From Sipunculus nudus (Eukaryota > Annelida > Sipuncula > Golfingiida > Sipunculidae), in NCBI GenBank assembly GCA_026874595.1, contig CM049320.1, forward strand, positions 43,846,714 to 43,910,713: a stretch of DNA of 64,000 bases, read 5' to 3'. Of the stretch, positions 23,085 through 32,964 are shown piece by piece (within the stretch, counting starts at the first letter, position 1; each line of letters begins with the position of its first letter). A model generated the notes under the pieces. The model had not been told where the DNA came from and ran no database searches. It worked only from the letters and a program-made list of their open reading frames with translations. A program made the position numbers and the translations under genes.

Positions 23085-23290
23085 CTCCATAGCTCAGAGG
23101 ATATAGGTCACAGTGACCTAATTTCAGGTTTCCAAAGAGATTTTTTATGGACCTTATGGATTTCAGTTAGAAGTTATTAGGTCCAGCGGTAACAATTTGT
23201 GCCCTGTTAAGGGACAGACAGAGGACAGACAGATGGATAGACAGACAGAGGGATGATGGAAAATGAGTGATCTGAGCTAAAAATGAACTG
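23085..23290 (+). repeat. Short interspersed repeat with GTGACCTAATTTCAGGTTTCC, copy 1
   Basis: Begins near GGGGGCTACTTACGAGCTCC, then GATATAGGTCACAGTGACC, ACAATTTGTGCCCTGTTA, a run of ACAGACAGA, and ends TGATCTGAGCTAAAAA. Relatives are at 28345-28570 and 45262-45475, and degraded copies flank the hAT-like element (18460-18590). Confidence 0.65.
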
Positions 23291-23311
23291 GTTATTATAC
23301 CAGGAGAGTAC

Positions 23312-23422
23312 CTTCCTGATCTTCCAACATGACTGGTACAAACTGTAAAGAATGGGCGACCGCCTCCTCCTCACTCAGCATGCAGTACAGGATGGTCTTT
23401 GCCTCTGTGCGCTGGCAGTCAG
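23312..23422 (-). CDS. HPS3: HPS3 exon 3
   Basis: This exon is 111 bp. The acceptor is TTTTACAG (AG at 23424-23423) and the donor AAG/GTACTC (GT at 23311-23310). It begins with the two bases that complete the exon 2 codon and ends with one extra base. The encoded TILYCMLSEEEAVAHSLQF resembles the vertebrate HPS3 segment around SYVLSDDIKLHSLQLLPIY. It lies 7.6 kb from exon 2, and the intervening intron holds the DIRS element and several tandem arrays. Confidence 0.75.
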
Positions 23423-23780
23423 CTGTAAAAAAGGCAGCTTTAATACTTATTTCACCAAGGCAAACCATACATGTATACAGGTATGCTCAATCAGAATATA
23501 GAAGTATACAGATATGGTCGCAAAGTGTCATGGCCATGACCAATTTTATAAAAGGATTTGTCCTCTCACCAATATCTACAAACATGCTCAAGTTAAAAGA
23601 AAATCACTTTATATCCTGATTTCCCAAGCAACACTGATTTCATGTACAAATGGAACTTCATCAATAACGAAGAACTAAAGATGGCTCCAAATGGCAACCA
23701 ACTACGTTAAACCAACTTCATTTTAAATGTGACCCACTTTACATACTGACCAAATAAATATAATTCATACAGCATTCAAG

Positions 23781-23900
23781 ATCAGGTATACAACGTCAGA
23801 ATTAGATATACTGTGTCAGGTTCAGGTATACAGTGTCAGGATCAGGCATACAGTGTCAGGATTTGGTAAGCAGTGTCAGGATCAGGTATACAGTGTGAGG
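23781..23900. repeat. 20-bp tandem repeat, 6 copies
   Basis: The unit is ATCAGGTATACAGTGTCAGG with 1-4 changes per copy, in the HPS3 exon 2-3 intron. Another small array in a gene where each intron seems to have its own. Confidence 0.85.
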
Positions 23901-23984
23901 AATTGGAAAAATTTTCAAGCCTGAAGATGTGGACAAACCAATGATGTCAGGAAGAAGTGCTGCACTGATTGAAAATCTTAATTA

Positions 23985-24211
23985 TGGCACAGACATGGTT
24001 ATCATGCACAACTTGACTATAACTGGAACATGGTAATCATGTACATTTTGATACTGACAGGGCTATAGTGATAATATACATCTTGATGATAACAGGGCCA
24101 TGATAATCAGGTCTATTTTGATGATAACAGAGACATGGTGATAATGCAAATTTTGATGATAACAGGGACATGGTGGTCATGCACATTTTGATGATAACAG
24201 GGACATAGTGA
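23985..24211. repeat. 35-bp tandem array, left part (split by DIRS insertion)
   Basis: The unit is GACATGGTGGTCATGCACAT then TTTGATGATAACAGG, about six copies with drift. The same array resumes at 30470-30640, so it was one array before the DIRS element inserted. Confidence 0.85.
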
Positions 24212-24247
24212 TCCCCCCATTCCCCTCCCTGTGAATGGTGGTTTTGT

Positions 24248-24412
24248 TAGTAAACAGATGTGAGCTTTTCTGTATTAATGAGAATATTCTCTGTTAGTAT
24301 TCACACACCAGAAGCCCCACTTACAAAATTTTCCCTGAGTAGGCCTATCATCACCCACTTCCGCCTCATTCTTGGTATCTAGGTCATGCCTCGTTTTGGT
24401 AGAGACATTTAT
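24248..24412. repeat. DIRS inverted terminal repeat, left
   Basis: Reverse complement of 30290-30455 with few differences, for example TATTAATGAGAATATTCTC and CACTTCCGCCTCATTCT. The outermost bases 24212-24262 (CCCCCCATTCCCCTCCC) differ from the other end, as in DIRS-1 elements, and are matched by the internal region instead. Confidence 0.85.
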
Positions 24413-24464
24413 TCGAGGGCGAAGCAGGAAGTATCAGGGGAGGGAGAGATGATTGTAATACAGA

Positions 24465-24590
24465 AAAGCTCACATCCGTTTACTAACAAAACCACCATTC
24501 ACGGGGAGGGGAATGGGGGGTTTTATTACGTAAACATCGATGTGAGCGGTTTCTGTATTAATGAGAAGTAACTGATAAACCATAGGGAGG
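24465..24590. repeat. DIRS internal complementary region
   Basis: The first half (CACATCCGTTTACTAACAAA, GGGGAGGGGAATGGGGGG) is the complement of the left terminus. The second half (GGTTTTATTACGTAAACATC, TTCTGTATTAATGAG) matches the complement of the right terminus. Joining both ends in this way is the signature used for circular DIRS replication. Confidence 0.85.
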
Positions 24591-25050
24591 GAGATACTGA
24601 CCTGGAACGATGAGGATGAAGATAATGTGGTCAGCATGTAGTAGAAACCACAGCAGATGACGACGTCTGCAGGCATGTAGCGGGCCGAACATGAGTGTCG
24701 ATGAAGCTGTGCTGGTGACGTTAACGATAGTGCCGGCGGCAACCACGGGACCCATGGCATAGATGCCAGAGTCCTGCAGGCGGACGTTCTTGAGGTAAAA
24801 TTGAGTAAACTTGGAAGGGGACTTCCAGATACCCATTTTGACCTGTGCGGCAGGAGATACGGCCAAAAGATGAGCAAAGGAGGAGGCTATAGCCCTGACC
24901 TCATGGGCTGTGACATGGAAGGTCTGGAGGTCAGCTGGACATAAAGATTCATGGGCCGCGATGATAGCAGCCTCGATCCAGTTACTAGTAATAGGACTGA
25001 TTTCTTTATCGGCTGCACCCAATTTGGAAGAAATAAAAAGTTTCTTACGG
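24558..25050 (-). pseudogene. DIRS tyrosine recombinase, C-terminal part
   Basis: A tyrosine recombinase (phage-integrase fold) would integrate the circular DNA intermediate. From a GTG at 25022 the frame runs 154 codons. Visible catalytic residues are His40-x-x-Arg43 in the segment VTAHEVRAIASS, Trp66 in KMGIWKSPS and Tyr76 in KFTQFYLKN. The frame is open upstream to about 25050 (GRKKLFISSK). The N-terminal part, with the first catalytic arginine, is missing, as is any methylase-like domain, because the RNase H end is joined directly here. It is a truncated remnant. Confidence 0.78.
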
Positions 25051-25084
25051 CCCCCCAGAGTGATAGTACCTTATCTGAAGTACC

Positions 25085-25330
25085 TTATCTAAATCTGAAG
25101 ATCAGCCAGGTGGGCACCCCAGCCCATCCTAGACGCGTCGGTAAAGATCGTGAAGGCGACGGTCTGTGCGAACAGAATACCGTGAAGGAGAAAAGGCAGC
25201 CGGAGCCACAGGCGGAGGGCCCGCCGGGCCTGGTGGGCAGGGAGAATCGCCGCACACTGAGACGCCATACCCAGAAGATGCGCGGAGCGCAGGAGAGACT
25301 GCACAGGGCTGAGGAACAGGCGGCCCATAT
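25085..25330 (-). pseudogene. DIRS RNase H domain, partial
   Basis: The minus-strand frame 25089-25328 contains TVAFTIFTDASRMGWGAHL, the first-aspartate motif of RNase H in DIRS polyproteins. The domain stops after ADLQI and the next recognisable sequence is the recombinase, so the catalytic core is deleted. It is in a different frame from the reverse transcriptase just upstream. Confidence 0.7.
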
Positions 25331-26127
25331 AGGGACAAACGTGACTGCCCAGCTGAGGGAACCATGCAAGGAAGCCGCAAGATGGGAGCTGAAACGAGAG
25401 CTGTCAAAAGGGAATGGATCTGCCGGCGCAGACTGACCACGAAGTCGAGCCGGAGAGAGACATGACCGGCCTGAAAATCTGGGACTACACCCAGAAACTG
25501 AATGGTCTGGGTAGGGACCAGATGAGATTTTGGGACATTGACTAGAAAGCCCAGATCACGAAGGAGGGAAAGCACGAGGGCACGGTGGTAGAGAAGCAGA
25601 TGGCGAGTAGGAGCGTGAACGAGCCAGTCGTCCAAGTACGGGAGGACGGATACCCGACGGACCATAGGTAAGTGGTCCCAGTATGAACCAGGATCGTCAA
25701 GATCTAGGGCGCAATATTGATCCCAAATGGGAGGGCTCTGAATTGAAACACGTGAGCGCCGTAGGCAAACCGAAGGAACGGCTGAGACACAGGGTGGATA
25801 GGTACATGGAAATACGCGTCCGTCAAATCTATCTTGAACGCCCAGTCACCCAAGCGAATGGTGTGGAGCACAGCGAGAATACTGAACATCCGAAAACCAG
25901 GCGGTCAAATGTAAGCATTGAGGTGTTTCAGATCGATAATCAGGCGCCACTTCCTGTGTGGCTTGGGTACAAGGAAGATGCGGGAATAAAAATCGGGAGT
26001 GTCTGGATCGACCAGGATAATGGCGCCCTTCAGGAGAAGTGACTGAATATTATCCTCGAGTGCAAGACGCTTGCCCGTATCCTTGGGCAGGGGTGTAACA
26101 AACGGAAACGCCATGCGGGGCGAGGAG
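25330..26127 (-). pseudogene. DIRS reverse transcriptase
   Basis: Three minus-strand pieces give RT motifs in order. 25905-26127 holds YSRIFLVPKPHRKWRLIID; 25704-25889 holds KIDLTDAYFHVPIHPVSQPF and FRALPFGINIAP; 25330-25665 holds the active site YLDDWLVHAPTR and SHLVPTQTIQFLG. The YLDD-WL and QTIQFLG forms are typical of DIRS rather than Gypsy RT. An in-frame stop near 25902 and a frameshift between 25665 and 25704 break it. The 5' end is cut by the insertion at 26134. Open frames on the plus strand here are mirror shadows. Confidence 0.82.
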
Positions 26128-26133
26128 TTAACA

Positions 26134-28597
26134 AGTGACCCATGGGTCATGACGCTCAGCTGCCAAGCATGACCTGTGACATCATGGGCTGAGATTCACA
26201 ACTTCCAGTCAAATTTTGAAGAACCAATTTGCCAATTTGTTGAAATTTTCTACGACAACAGAAATATATATCACCTATGTCTGGTTAAAACACAGTGAAT
26301 TGATGGTCTGAGGAAAATGTATGATTGTTAAGGTATCTAGAACTATTCCCATAGCTTACTTGATACCTGTCAGTCTCAAAAGCAACACCACAAAGGGCAA
26401 ATATAAGATCAAAATATATAGCAAAAAATCAAGGAAATCCATGCAAGAATTATTGAGAAACAGGTGCTTCTGTATGAATTTTTATTCAATACAAGCCAAC
26501 TGTACTGCACTTTCATATATGATGATAATATTTATTAAGCAATATTTGACCCAATCCTTTGCAAGATTACATTAATATACGTCCGACTGCCTTCACTTTA
26601 ACAGTTCTTGAGATAATATGATCAAAAGGAATTTAAAGATGGTTGCCTGGTGGCCATTTTGGACTTCTGACAGGTCTGAAATCAGACAACTACCATTCTC
26701 TAAATCGGACCAAAAATTGAAGGCAAATTACTGAAACTGCACTGAAAAAAGGATTTCTAAGGTGGCTATCTGGCAGACATAAGGGATTTCTGACAAGTCT
26801 GACATTTGATATCACACATCCTCCAACAAGAGATCAAACTTGGGGCAAATTCTCCTAATGATGTTACAGTAATGAATGTCCAAAACAATTCAAAAGGCAT
26901 GTTCAGGCGCTCATATCAAATTTATAGATATGCAAATGTAAAAGTGTAGGTCCAATATTTTTTATTATCACTCTGCTTTTCAATGGGGTCAGCAGGGTTG
27001 GTAAACTGCAAAACCTGAAAGAATAGAAATGCAGAAAGCATGACTAAGAGTCTTGTAATAAAATAAAGCCATCCTAAATCAAGTACACATCCACATATTA
27101 TGAGAACGAACACTTGCTTTTATATGTGGTGATTTATATAAAAATATTCAGATATCTAGGAAACGAAGTTTATTGCTATGATTCCATAAAATAAACTGCA
27201 AAATGTTCCCATCATCTTATAAATCAGTAGCTAAACCTTAATACTATACTCTCATAGTGTTAATTCCTGGCTGAAGTATTCCAACAACAGTGTTTTGTTA
27301 TGCAGTAAGGAGGTACTTATCACTCAGCCTTATCACTTAATAGCCTGATACAAAAGGGAGTCATATGTCACCAGTGTCACTCACAATTACAGCCACACGG
27401 TGAGATGTACCAGCTGGAGTGCAAGCTTTTAAATACAAGAAAAATAGAGATGGTCTACAAAATAAGTTGACTTGACCAAAGTTCTTGGCCTTTTGCCCAC
27501 ATATCAACTGGATTCTTTCTAAATGATGGGTAACTACTAACCAATTACATCTGGCCGGGTGTAATTAGTTGGCAACCAATGAGTGAATAACTTTGACCTG
27601 CAACCTTTAACCTCCTGACCAGCTGACCTCAAAATAAATTAGTTTTTTCTTCATGCAAAAAGACCAATACATATGAAGTTTGAATCACATTCAGTGATGC
27701 ATAGATGTGGCATATGTGAAAGACTGAAGGTTTGGGTTGAACAGTTTCACTTGAAAGATGTTCACAAGCATTTAGAACAATACTGTGACCTTGACCTTTG
27801 ACCTTTTGAACTCAACATCAATAGGCTTCTTCCCCTATTGGTAGGTAAGCCATATATGACAGATGGAAAGTATAGATTGAAAAGTTTGCCTGAAAATGAC
27901 TCCACGCAAGAAGAGGGTGCTGTGAACTTGACCTTTGACCTCAAAATCAACAGGTCTTTTCCCCTGTTGGCAGAGAAGCGATATCAGTGCTGAAAGGTTT
28001 GGAATGAAAGGTCTAGCTTGAAATGTGTCCACAACCTTTTCAAAGAAGTGGATCCTGTGACCCTGACCTATGACCTTGTGACCTCAACATCTATAGGATT
28101 CTTCTCCCACTAAGTAGGTGAGCTATATGTGAAAGATCAAAGAATTGGGATAAAAGGTTTGGCTTAAAATGCATCCACAGGCTTTTCAAAGAAGTTGGTA
28201 CTGTGACCTTGACCTTTGACCTTGTGACCTCAAAATAATTATGGTTCTTCCCATGTTGGTAGGTGAGCTGTATGTGAAAGATGGAAGGTTTGGGATGAAA
28301 ATTTTGGCTAAAAGAATTATTTCTCGGGGGTGCAAACACACCCCATAACTTCGAGAATTAGGGTCGCAGTGACCTAATTTCAGGTTTGCAAGGAGATCTT
28401 TTTAGAACCTCTAAGACTGCATAGGGTTCATGGCCCTAGCCCCTAAGGTTACGATTTGTGCCCTGCTAACAGACGGACGGCCGGCTGGGCGGATGGACAG
28501 AGGGAAGTACGATGGACAAAGACCCATCGCTATAGCCCAGAATGACTGAAAGTCAGCTGAGCTAAAAACGAAATTCAGAAACCAAAACAAATGGTAC
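26134..28597 (+). mobile_element. 2.46-kb insertion in the DIRS element, TTAACA target duplication
   Basis: TTAACA occurs at 26128-26133 and again at 28598-28603. DIRS coding sequence stops at one and resumes at the other. The left end is AGTGACCCATGGGTCATG then ACGCTCAGCTG; CAGCTGAGCTAAAAAC lies near the right end (28553-28570), followed by 27 bp. Inside are repeated clauses TGTGACCTTGACCTTTGACC with TAGGTGAGC-TATATGTGAAAG (27780-28300, about four copies of roughly 140 bp) and a short repeat at 28345-28570. No protein is recognised. Confidence 0.7.
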
Positions 28598-28680
28598 TTA
28601 ACACTGGGCGATGCGACATAAAACACCTCCAGGCTGGATAACAGGCCTGAAGGCGGCCACCAACCAGATAGGGAGAGTCA

Positions 28681-29906
28681 CTTACTGCCGCGCCCCCTCC
28701 GAGAGGATCTTCCACGAAAGAAGGAGGTCTGGCCAGACCCGGACATCCGAGCAGACGGGCAGGGTGGGAGCCACCGAGTGGCTAGCAGCCGGAGCCCGGA
28801 CAGGAGCAGTACAGGACTGGTAAGGGCGAGACGCCTGTGAGGTCGGAGGAGGCTCCGACCAGAGGCGGGCCTGACGAACTGAACGATCCAGGGCAGCCTC
28901 ATACACTCGGGACAGATGACCCCCGAAGAGTTGAGATCCCGTGAACAGCTGAGTATACAGATCCAAGAGCTCCGCGGGTGACAGCGCGGGCTGGACGGAT
29001 TGAAGGGTGCGGAGACACCAGGCGCGACCGAGTAGGATACAATCCTCTACCAGCTGCCATGTCAAGTGTTGTAACTCGGCACATGTGTGAGCAGAAGCCT
29101 GCCATATATTATTTAATATGGCAGGATCCGGAGAAACAGACAATAGGCTGGTTACGGCCTGAAGGTCTTTGACAACGTCGGCGGCCTGGCGGGCTAGAGC
29201 CTCCATATCCGAGAGCTGAGAATCGGATACATGTGCAGCTGGTGAATAAAGTAACCTACCGTCAGAGAAGCCTGTCTCTGCGTGTTGAAAGCAGTCCACT
29301 GATCCGTGCTGGCCGGAGGCATATGATCTGTAAACACAAGCGGAGAACGGACGGACAAGGAATCAGAAGTGGTCAAGGCCTCAGGAGCGGCCTGGACACA
29401 GACGGGGTCCGCAGCAGGGACCACAGGGCAGGCGGGAGACGCGGACGTAAGGGGAACCAACCCCTGGAAGGACGGTCAAGGAGGCGGTCCTTGAGGGGGC
29501 GAAGGGACAGACAGCTGGGAAGGGGGGGATCAAACAGGAGGGGAGCACTTACCTGCGCCAGAGCCGAAAGGGAACCAGCAACCTCCACCCGAACGGGACA
29601 CTGTGGAGATAACACAGGAGGTTCGGCCGTAGATACCTGCCCCGGAGCCACGGCTAGGGGCACGGGCTCAGACTCAAGGTCGAAATCCACTCGTAATGAT
29701 TCACAAAAACTGGAGAGACAGTGAATGAAGGAAACGGCAAGAGCCTTCTCTGGGGGCCCAGACGGGGCAGGGGCTGGACGCTTCCTGGAGGGGCCGGCTA
29801 GAGCCCTAGCCAGAGCCCCTTCAGGGGTCTGGAGGACAGAGCCCTGGGAGAGAGGGAAAGGGCCAGTAACGAGAAGTGGATCCGCAGAGGGGGAGCGTAA
29901 TGCCAC
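28681..29906 (-). pseudogene. DIRS ORF1 (gag-like) body, frameshifted
   Basis: Minus-strand frames 29373-29906, 29194-29460 and 28682-29299 overlap and appear to be one protein broken by frameshifts. The first is proline-rich (RKRPAPAPSGPPEKAL). The last is helical (LSDMEALARQAADVV, TWQLVEDCILLGRAW) and ends in a low-complexity region. Composition is G+C-rich, unlike the surrounding intron. Assignment as ORF1 rests on its position between the ITR and RT. The 3' end is cut by the insertion at 28597. Confidence 0.65.
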
Positions 29907-30015
29907 CCGACCAGACTCAGATGGATGGGCGCCCCCCCTGCCCCCCCGCCACTGGAGCCAAAGACAGCACAGGAGAGTTCATAATAGGGTCAAGGGCAGT
30001 CGACAGTGCATGAAG

Positions 30016-30174
30016 TCAAGCCCATTGAGAGGGCGGCCATGTATGACAATAAAAACTCGGGTCCGCCTCACCAATGCACGTGCCCTCACTGGAGTGACAG
30101 CCAAGACAAGAGGGGTGGGTATCCAAGGAAGGAAGAGATGCCCCACAAGACGAACAAGTCCGAGAGACTTCCAT
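30016..30174 (-). CDS. DIRS ORF1 N-terminal zinc-finger-like segment, 52 codons
   Basis: A short minus-strand frame from ATG 30172-30174 to TGA 30016-30018 encodes CSSCGASLPSLDTHPSCLGC, a CxxC...CxxC arrangement with an Asp-Thr-His spacer, then further Cys/His. DIRS ORF1 proteins often start with such a cysteine motif. It ends in a stop before the main ORF1 frames, so ORF1 is broken here too, or the segment is spliced. Confidence 0.5.
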   Translation of the reverse strand: MEVSRTCSSCGASLPSLDTHPSCLGCHSSEGTCIGEADPSFYCHTWPPSQWA

Positions 30175-30289
30175 AGTGGCCAAGAGAAAATGAAAGCGTA
30201 CTTACAGTAAGTGAAGCAACGAACATTTGAAAACGAACAGCGGACGGACGGGAGTAGCCTGTCGACACGTCCGTCTAGCACAAATGCCA

Positions 30290-30455
30290 GAAGAATAAGT
30301 GTCTCTACCAAAACGAGGCATGACCTAGATACCGAGAATGAGGCGGAAGTGGGCGATGATAGGCCTACTCAGGGAAAATTTTGAAAGTGGGGCTTCTGGC
30401 GTGTAAATACTAACAGAGAATATTCTCATTAATACAGAAAACGCTCACATTGATG
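30290..30455. repeat. DIRS inverted terminal repeat, right
   Basis: Reverse complement of 24248-24412. ORF1 begins just inside it. The outermost part (30440-30470) matches the internal complementary region. Confidence 0.85.
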
Positions 30456-30469
30456 TTAAAGTAATAAAA

Positions 30470-30640
30470 CATGTACATCTTGATGATATCAAGGACATGG
30501 TGGTCATATACATTTTTATGTTAACAGGGACATGGTGATCATGCACATATTGATAATAACAGGGACATGGTGGTCATGTACATTTTGATGATAACAGGGA
30601 CATGATGGTCATGCACACCTTGATAAAAACAAGAGTTATG
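30470..30640. repeat. 35-bp tandem array, right part
   Basis: Continuation of the array at 23985-24211, about five units with GGTCATGTACATTTTGATG. Confidence 0.85.
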
Positions 30641-30649
30641 ATCAAGGGT

Positions 30650-31035
30650 ATAGCTATACAAATTTAATGGCACAAGGACTTAAAGATACATAGACTTACC
30701 TGACTTTGAATCATACAGATTTAATGATACATGGACTTACCTGACTTTGAATCATACAGATTTAATGAAACATGGACTAACCTGACTTTGAATCATACAG
30801 ACTTAATGATACAAGGACGGACCCCGACTTTGAATCATACAGACTTAATGACACATGGTCTTACCTGACTTTGAATCATACAGACTTAATGATACATGGA
30901 TTGACCTGACTTTGAATCATACAGACTTGATGATACAAGGACTGACCTGACTTTGAATCATACAGACTTAATGATACAAGGACTGACCTGAATTTATTCA
31001 TAGAGATTTAATGATACAAGGACTGACCTGACTGG
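30650..31035 (-). repeat. 40-41-bp minisatellite containing the exon 2 donor, about 9 copies
   Basis: On the gene strand each unit carries AAAGTCAG then GTAAGTCC or GTCAGTCC, then TTGTATCATTAAGTCTGTATG. The true exon 2 donor (31027-31026) is the first. Low-coordinate copies have the better consensus GTAAGT, while the real site has GTCAGT. Only about 6 bp of exon is shared by the units. Confidence 0.9.
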
Positions 31036-31888
31036 GGACATAATTCAGGACTCAGCCTCCTTGCCCTTTCAGGTCGCACAACTTCTCTTGGTGAATTTGT
31101 GCCTTGTACTTTTAAATTACCAAATTTACAAGAATGCAGCCCTTTCAAATAAACCTTCTTCAATGGCGTAGGTCTAGCTGATTGAGCATGTGAAGACTCA
31201 ATGTTGTTTTGGAATATAAGATCTGGTGTTAATGTAAGACAGTTTGGGTGTTTTGATACGACACTCTGATCATCAGCCTGGTCCTGGTGATGATTCTCAT
31301 TGCCAGCCTTGTCCTCCACGGATCTCACATCCTGACCCTCTGTAGAATGGATGCCTGTTCTACCTTGTGATAATATTATATTTGTACTTTCACTATCCAT
31401 CATCCCAGTATTACTTTTGGCCACCACATGCTTGTTTAAACTTCCTTGCTGAAGCCATGCATGGTGTGCTTGTTTAAATAGCTGTATAACTTGGACTTCA
31501 TTTCTAGAAGAAACTGCAACAAAGTCTTCATGTAAAACTACATTCTCCACCTTGAAAGAAAATTGAAGATCTAACTGATTTTGATACAATATGTTTACAT
31601 TTTGTCCATCTGCATCTGTAGTGCTCTTGTTTTCATAAAATGAGACTTTGTGTCCATATGCTATTGCAAGTGTCTGGCTTTGAGCATGCAGAGCTATGGA
31701 GGATGGAGAATGGTGAAATGAGATTTCCACAACTTCCATCTTTCCGGCTTTCTGTTGCTGGGGGTGAAACTTTGTTGATCGGTAACCAACGAAGCAAGCT
31801 GTAGTATCTCCATGGTCCATCTCCCAGCCTTGATAAAGTCTCACATGAAATGTTTCATGGTCATTTTCCAGACTGATAACAGTATTTG
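31028..31888 (-). CDS. HPS3: HPS3 exon 2 (long N-terminal domain exon)
   Basis: This 861-bp exon encodes about 287 residues. The acceptor is a pyrimidine-rich stretch ending in AG at 31890-31889. It continues the exon 1 frame with residues matching the HPS3 propeller region, for example SFHHSPSSIALHAQSQTLA and VVLHEDFVAVSSRNEVQVI, where vertebrate HPS3 has similar hydrophobic strands. LDLQF near residue 150 of the protein lies where human HPS3 carries its clathrin-box-like LLDFE; equivalence is a guess. The last third is polar, low in complexity and poorly conserved. The donor is CAG/GTCAGT (GT at 31027-31026). Reading through it meets a stop after seven codons. The donor is the first of about nine near-identical copies in a 40-41-bp minisatellite. 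Confidence 0.82.
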
Positions 31889-32750
31889 CTAAAAGAAGAA
31901 TATAAAACAGTTAACAAGAAATCTGTTTAAAAAAAATGTCTAATGCAAGAGTGTGTGTTACTGAAACAATTTGAGGATGTATAAACATGCAATTATTTGA
32001 TTTAAAAATGTGAACTCAGTATACAAATATAACAGGGATTCAGATAAAATGTCCCACTTTTAGGGGTTAATAATTTTATAAATACTGTATTTAAGTTGTT
32101 GGTTGTTAGTGTGTTATAAGTTAAATATGTCCGTAAAATTTCATAAGTCCAGGAGTTTAACATCCTGATTTATGGCAAAAATAAATTTGCATAGTAAAAT
32201 TTGCTTCATCCATTGCTGGGTACTGTATGTCTCCGGTGGTCAGTGTCAAGTAACATCTGGGTACAGGACATTGGGTACCAGTATTGATGGCCTTTTGCTC
32301 CAGGGTGACTAGCTACATCCTTACATGCCAAAAACGAAATAATGTTCTTTTCAGTTGAGTTTGATAGTTTGCTGTGAATGGAATGGTTTTAAGCTCTAAC
32401 TTAATGACAGACTTTTACCAATAAGGCCATCACACCTGTACCCAATGATCTGTATGACCCCAGATGACACTGGACATCAACAGCCAGGCGCAACATACAG
32501 TACCAAGCACTGGATATAACAAATTTCACTATGCAAATTTATTCTTCTCATAAATCAGAAAGTGGCACTCCAGGACCAATAAAATTTTAGGAACATATAT
32601 TCAAATTATACACATCTTTCTACACACTAATACAAACAACTTATATGCAGTATATATTAAATTATAAACCCCTAAAGTTCAGGCTGTTTTTTTGAACACC
32701 CAATTTATTTAGGACCAAAAGTCTTGAACATATCTAGACAGGAGTTTTAC
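31889..32750. other. HPS3 intron 1, nothing recognised
   Basis: 862 bp of A+T-rich sequence without a supported gene or clear repeat family, the one HPS3 intron of this size here that lacks an array. Confidence 0.5.
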
Positions 32751-32964
32751 CAATTGGATCATGCAGAATCTGTTTGGATGGTGAAACAGTGGGAAATCTG
32801 GTCACTTCAGGACATCCATCCTGAGACAGTGAGTACACATGGATGAAGCACTGCTGGGTTGCCAGGAACAACCGGTTGTCAGAGGCATAGAGAGCTGAGG
32901 GTTTGTAAGTTGTGGTAAATACTTCTTGCGACTGAAAAAGGTGACAGCCATGAACTCGAACCAT
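32751..32964 (-). CDS. HPS3: HPS3 exon 1 (start codon, N-terminus)
   Basis: It encodes 71 residues plus one base. The ATG at 32962-32964 is chosen because the protein from there (MVRVHGCHLFQSQEV) parallels the start of vertebrate HPS3 (MVQLYNLHPFGSQQV). The open frame extends a little upstream, but across a pyrimidine run ending in CAG, which reads as a splice acceptor. The following residues (LFLATQQCFIHVYSL) look like the first blade of the N-terminal beta-propeller of BLOC-2 subunits. The donor is GT at 32750-32749, in context ATTG/GTAAAA. It leaves one base that joins exon 2 in frame. No tandem repeat is seen at this donor, unlike exons 2, 4 and 6. Confidence 0.82.

Larger units (their letters stand above)
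24212..30470 (-). mobile_element. DIRS-like (tyrosine recombinase) retrotransposon, defective
   Basis: Minus-strand order is ITR, gag-like ORF1, RT, RNase H, tyrosine recombinase, internal complementary region, ITR. Inverted terminal repeats of about 165 bp (24248-24412 and 30290-30455) share, inverted, GTCATGCCTCGTTTTGG and CCTGAGTAGGCCTATCATC. An internal complementary region at 24465-24590 pairs with the extreme ends. There is no target duplication, as expected for recombinase-mediated integration. It is interrupted by a 2.46-kb insert (26134-28597) and an internal deletion near 25050-25090, with frameshifts, so it cannot be active. It lies in the HPS3 exon 2-3 intron, in the same orientation as the gene. 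Confidence 0.85.

Noticed and set aside
24951-26042. Long plus-strand frames opposite the DIRS RT and recombinase, and similarly at 29233-30210
   Set aside because: The opposite strand carries recognisable RT, RNase H and recombinase motifs; the plus-strand frames are GC-driven shadows rich in Arg and Gly.
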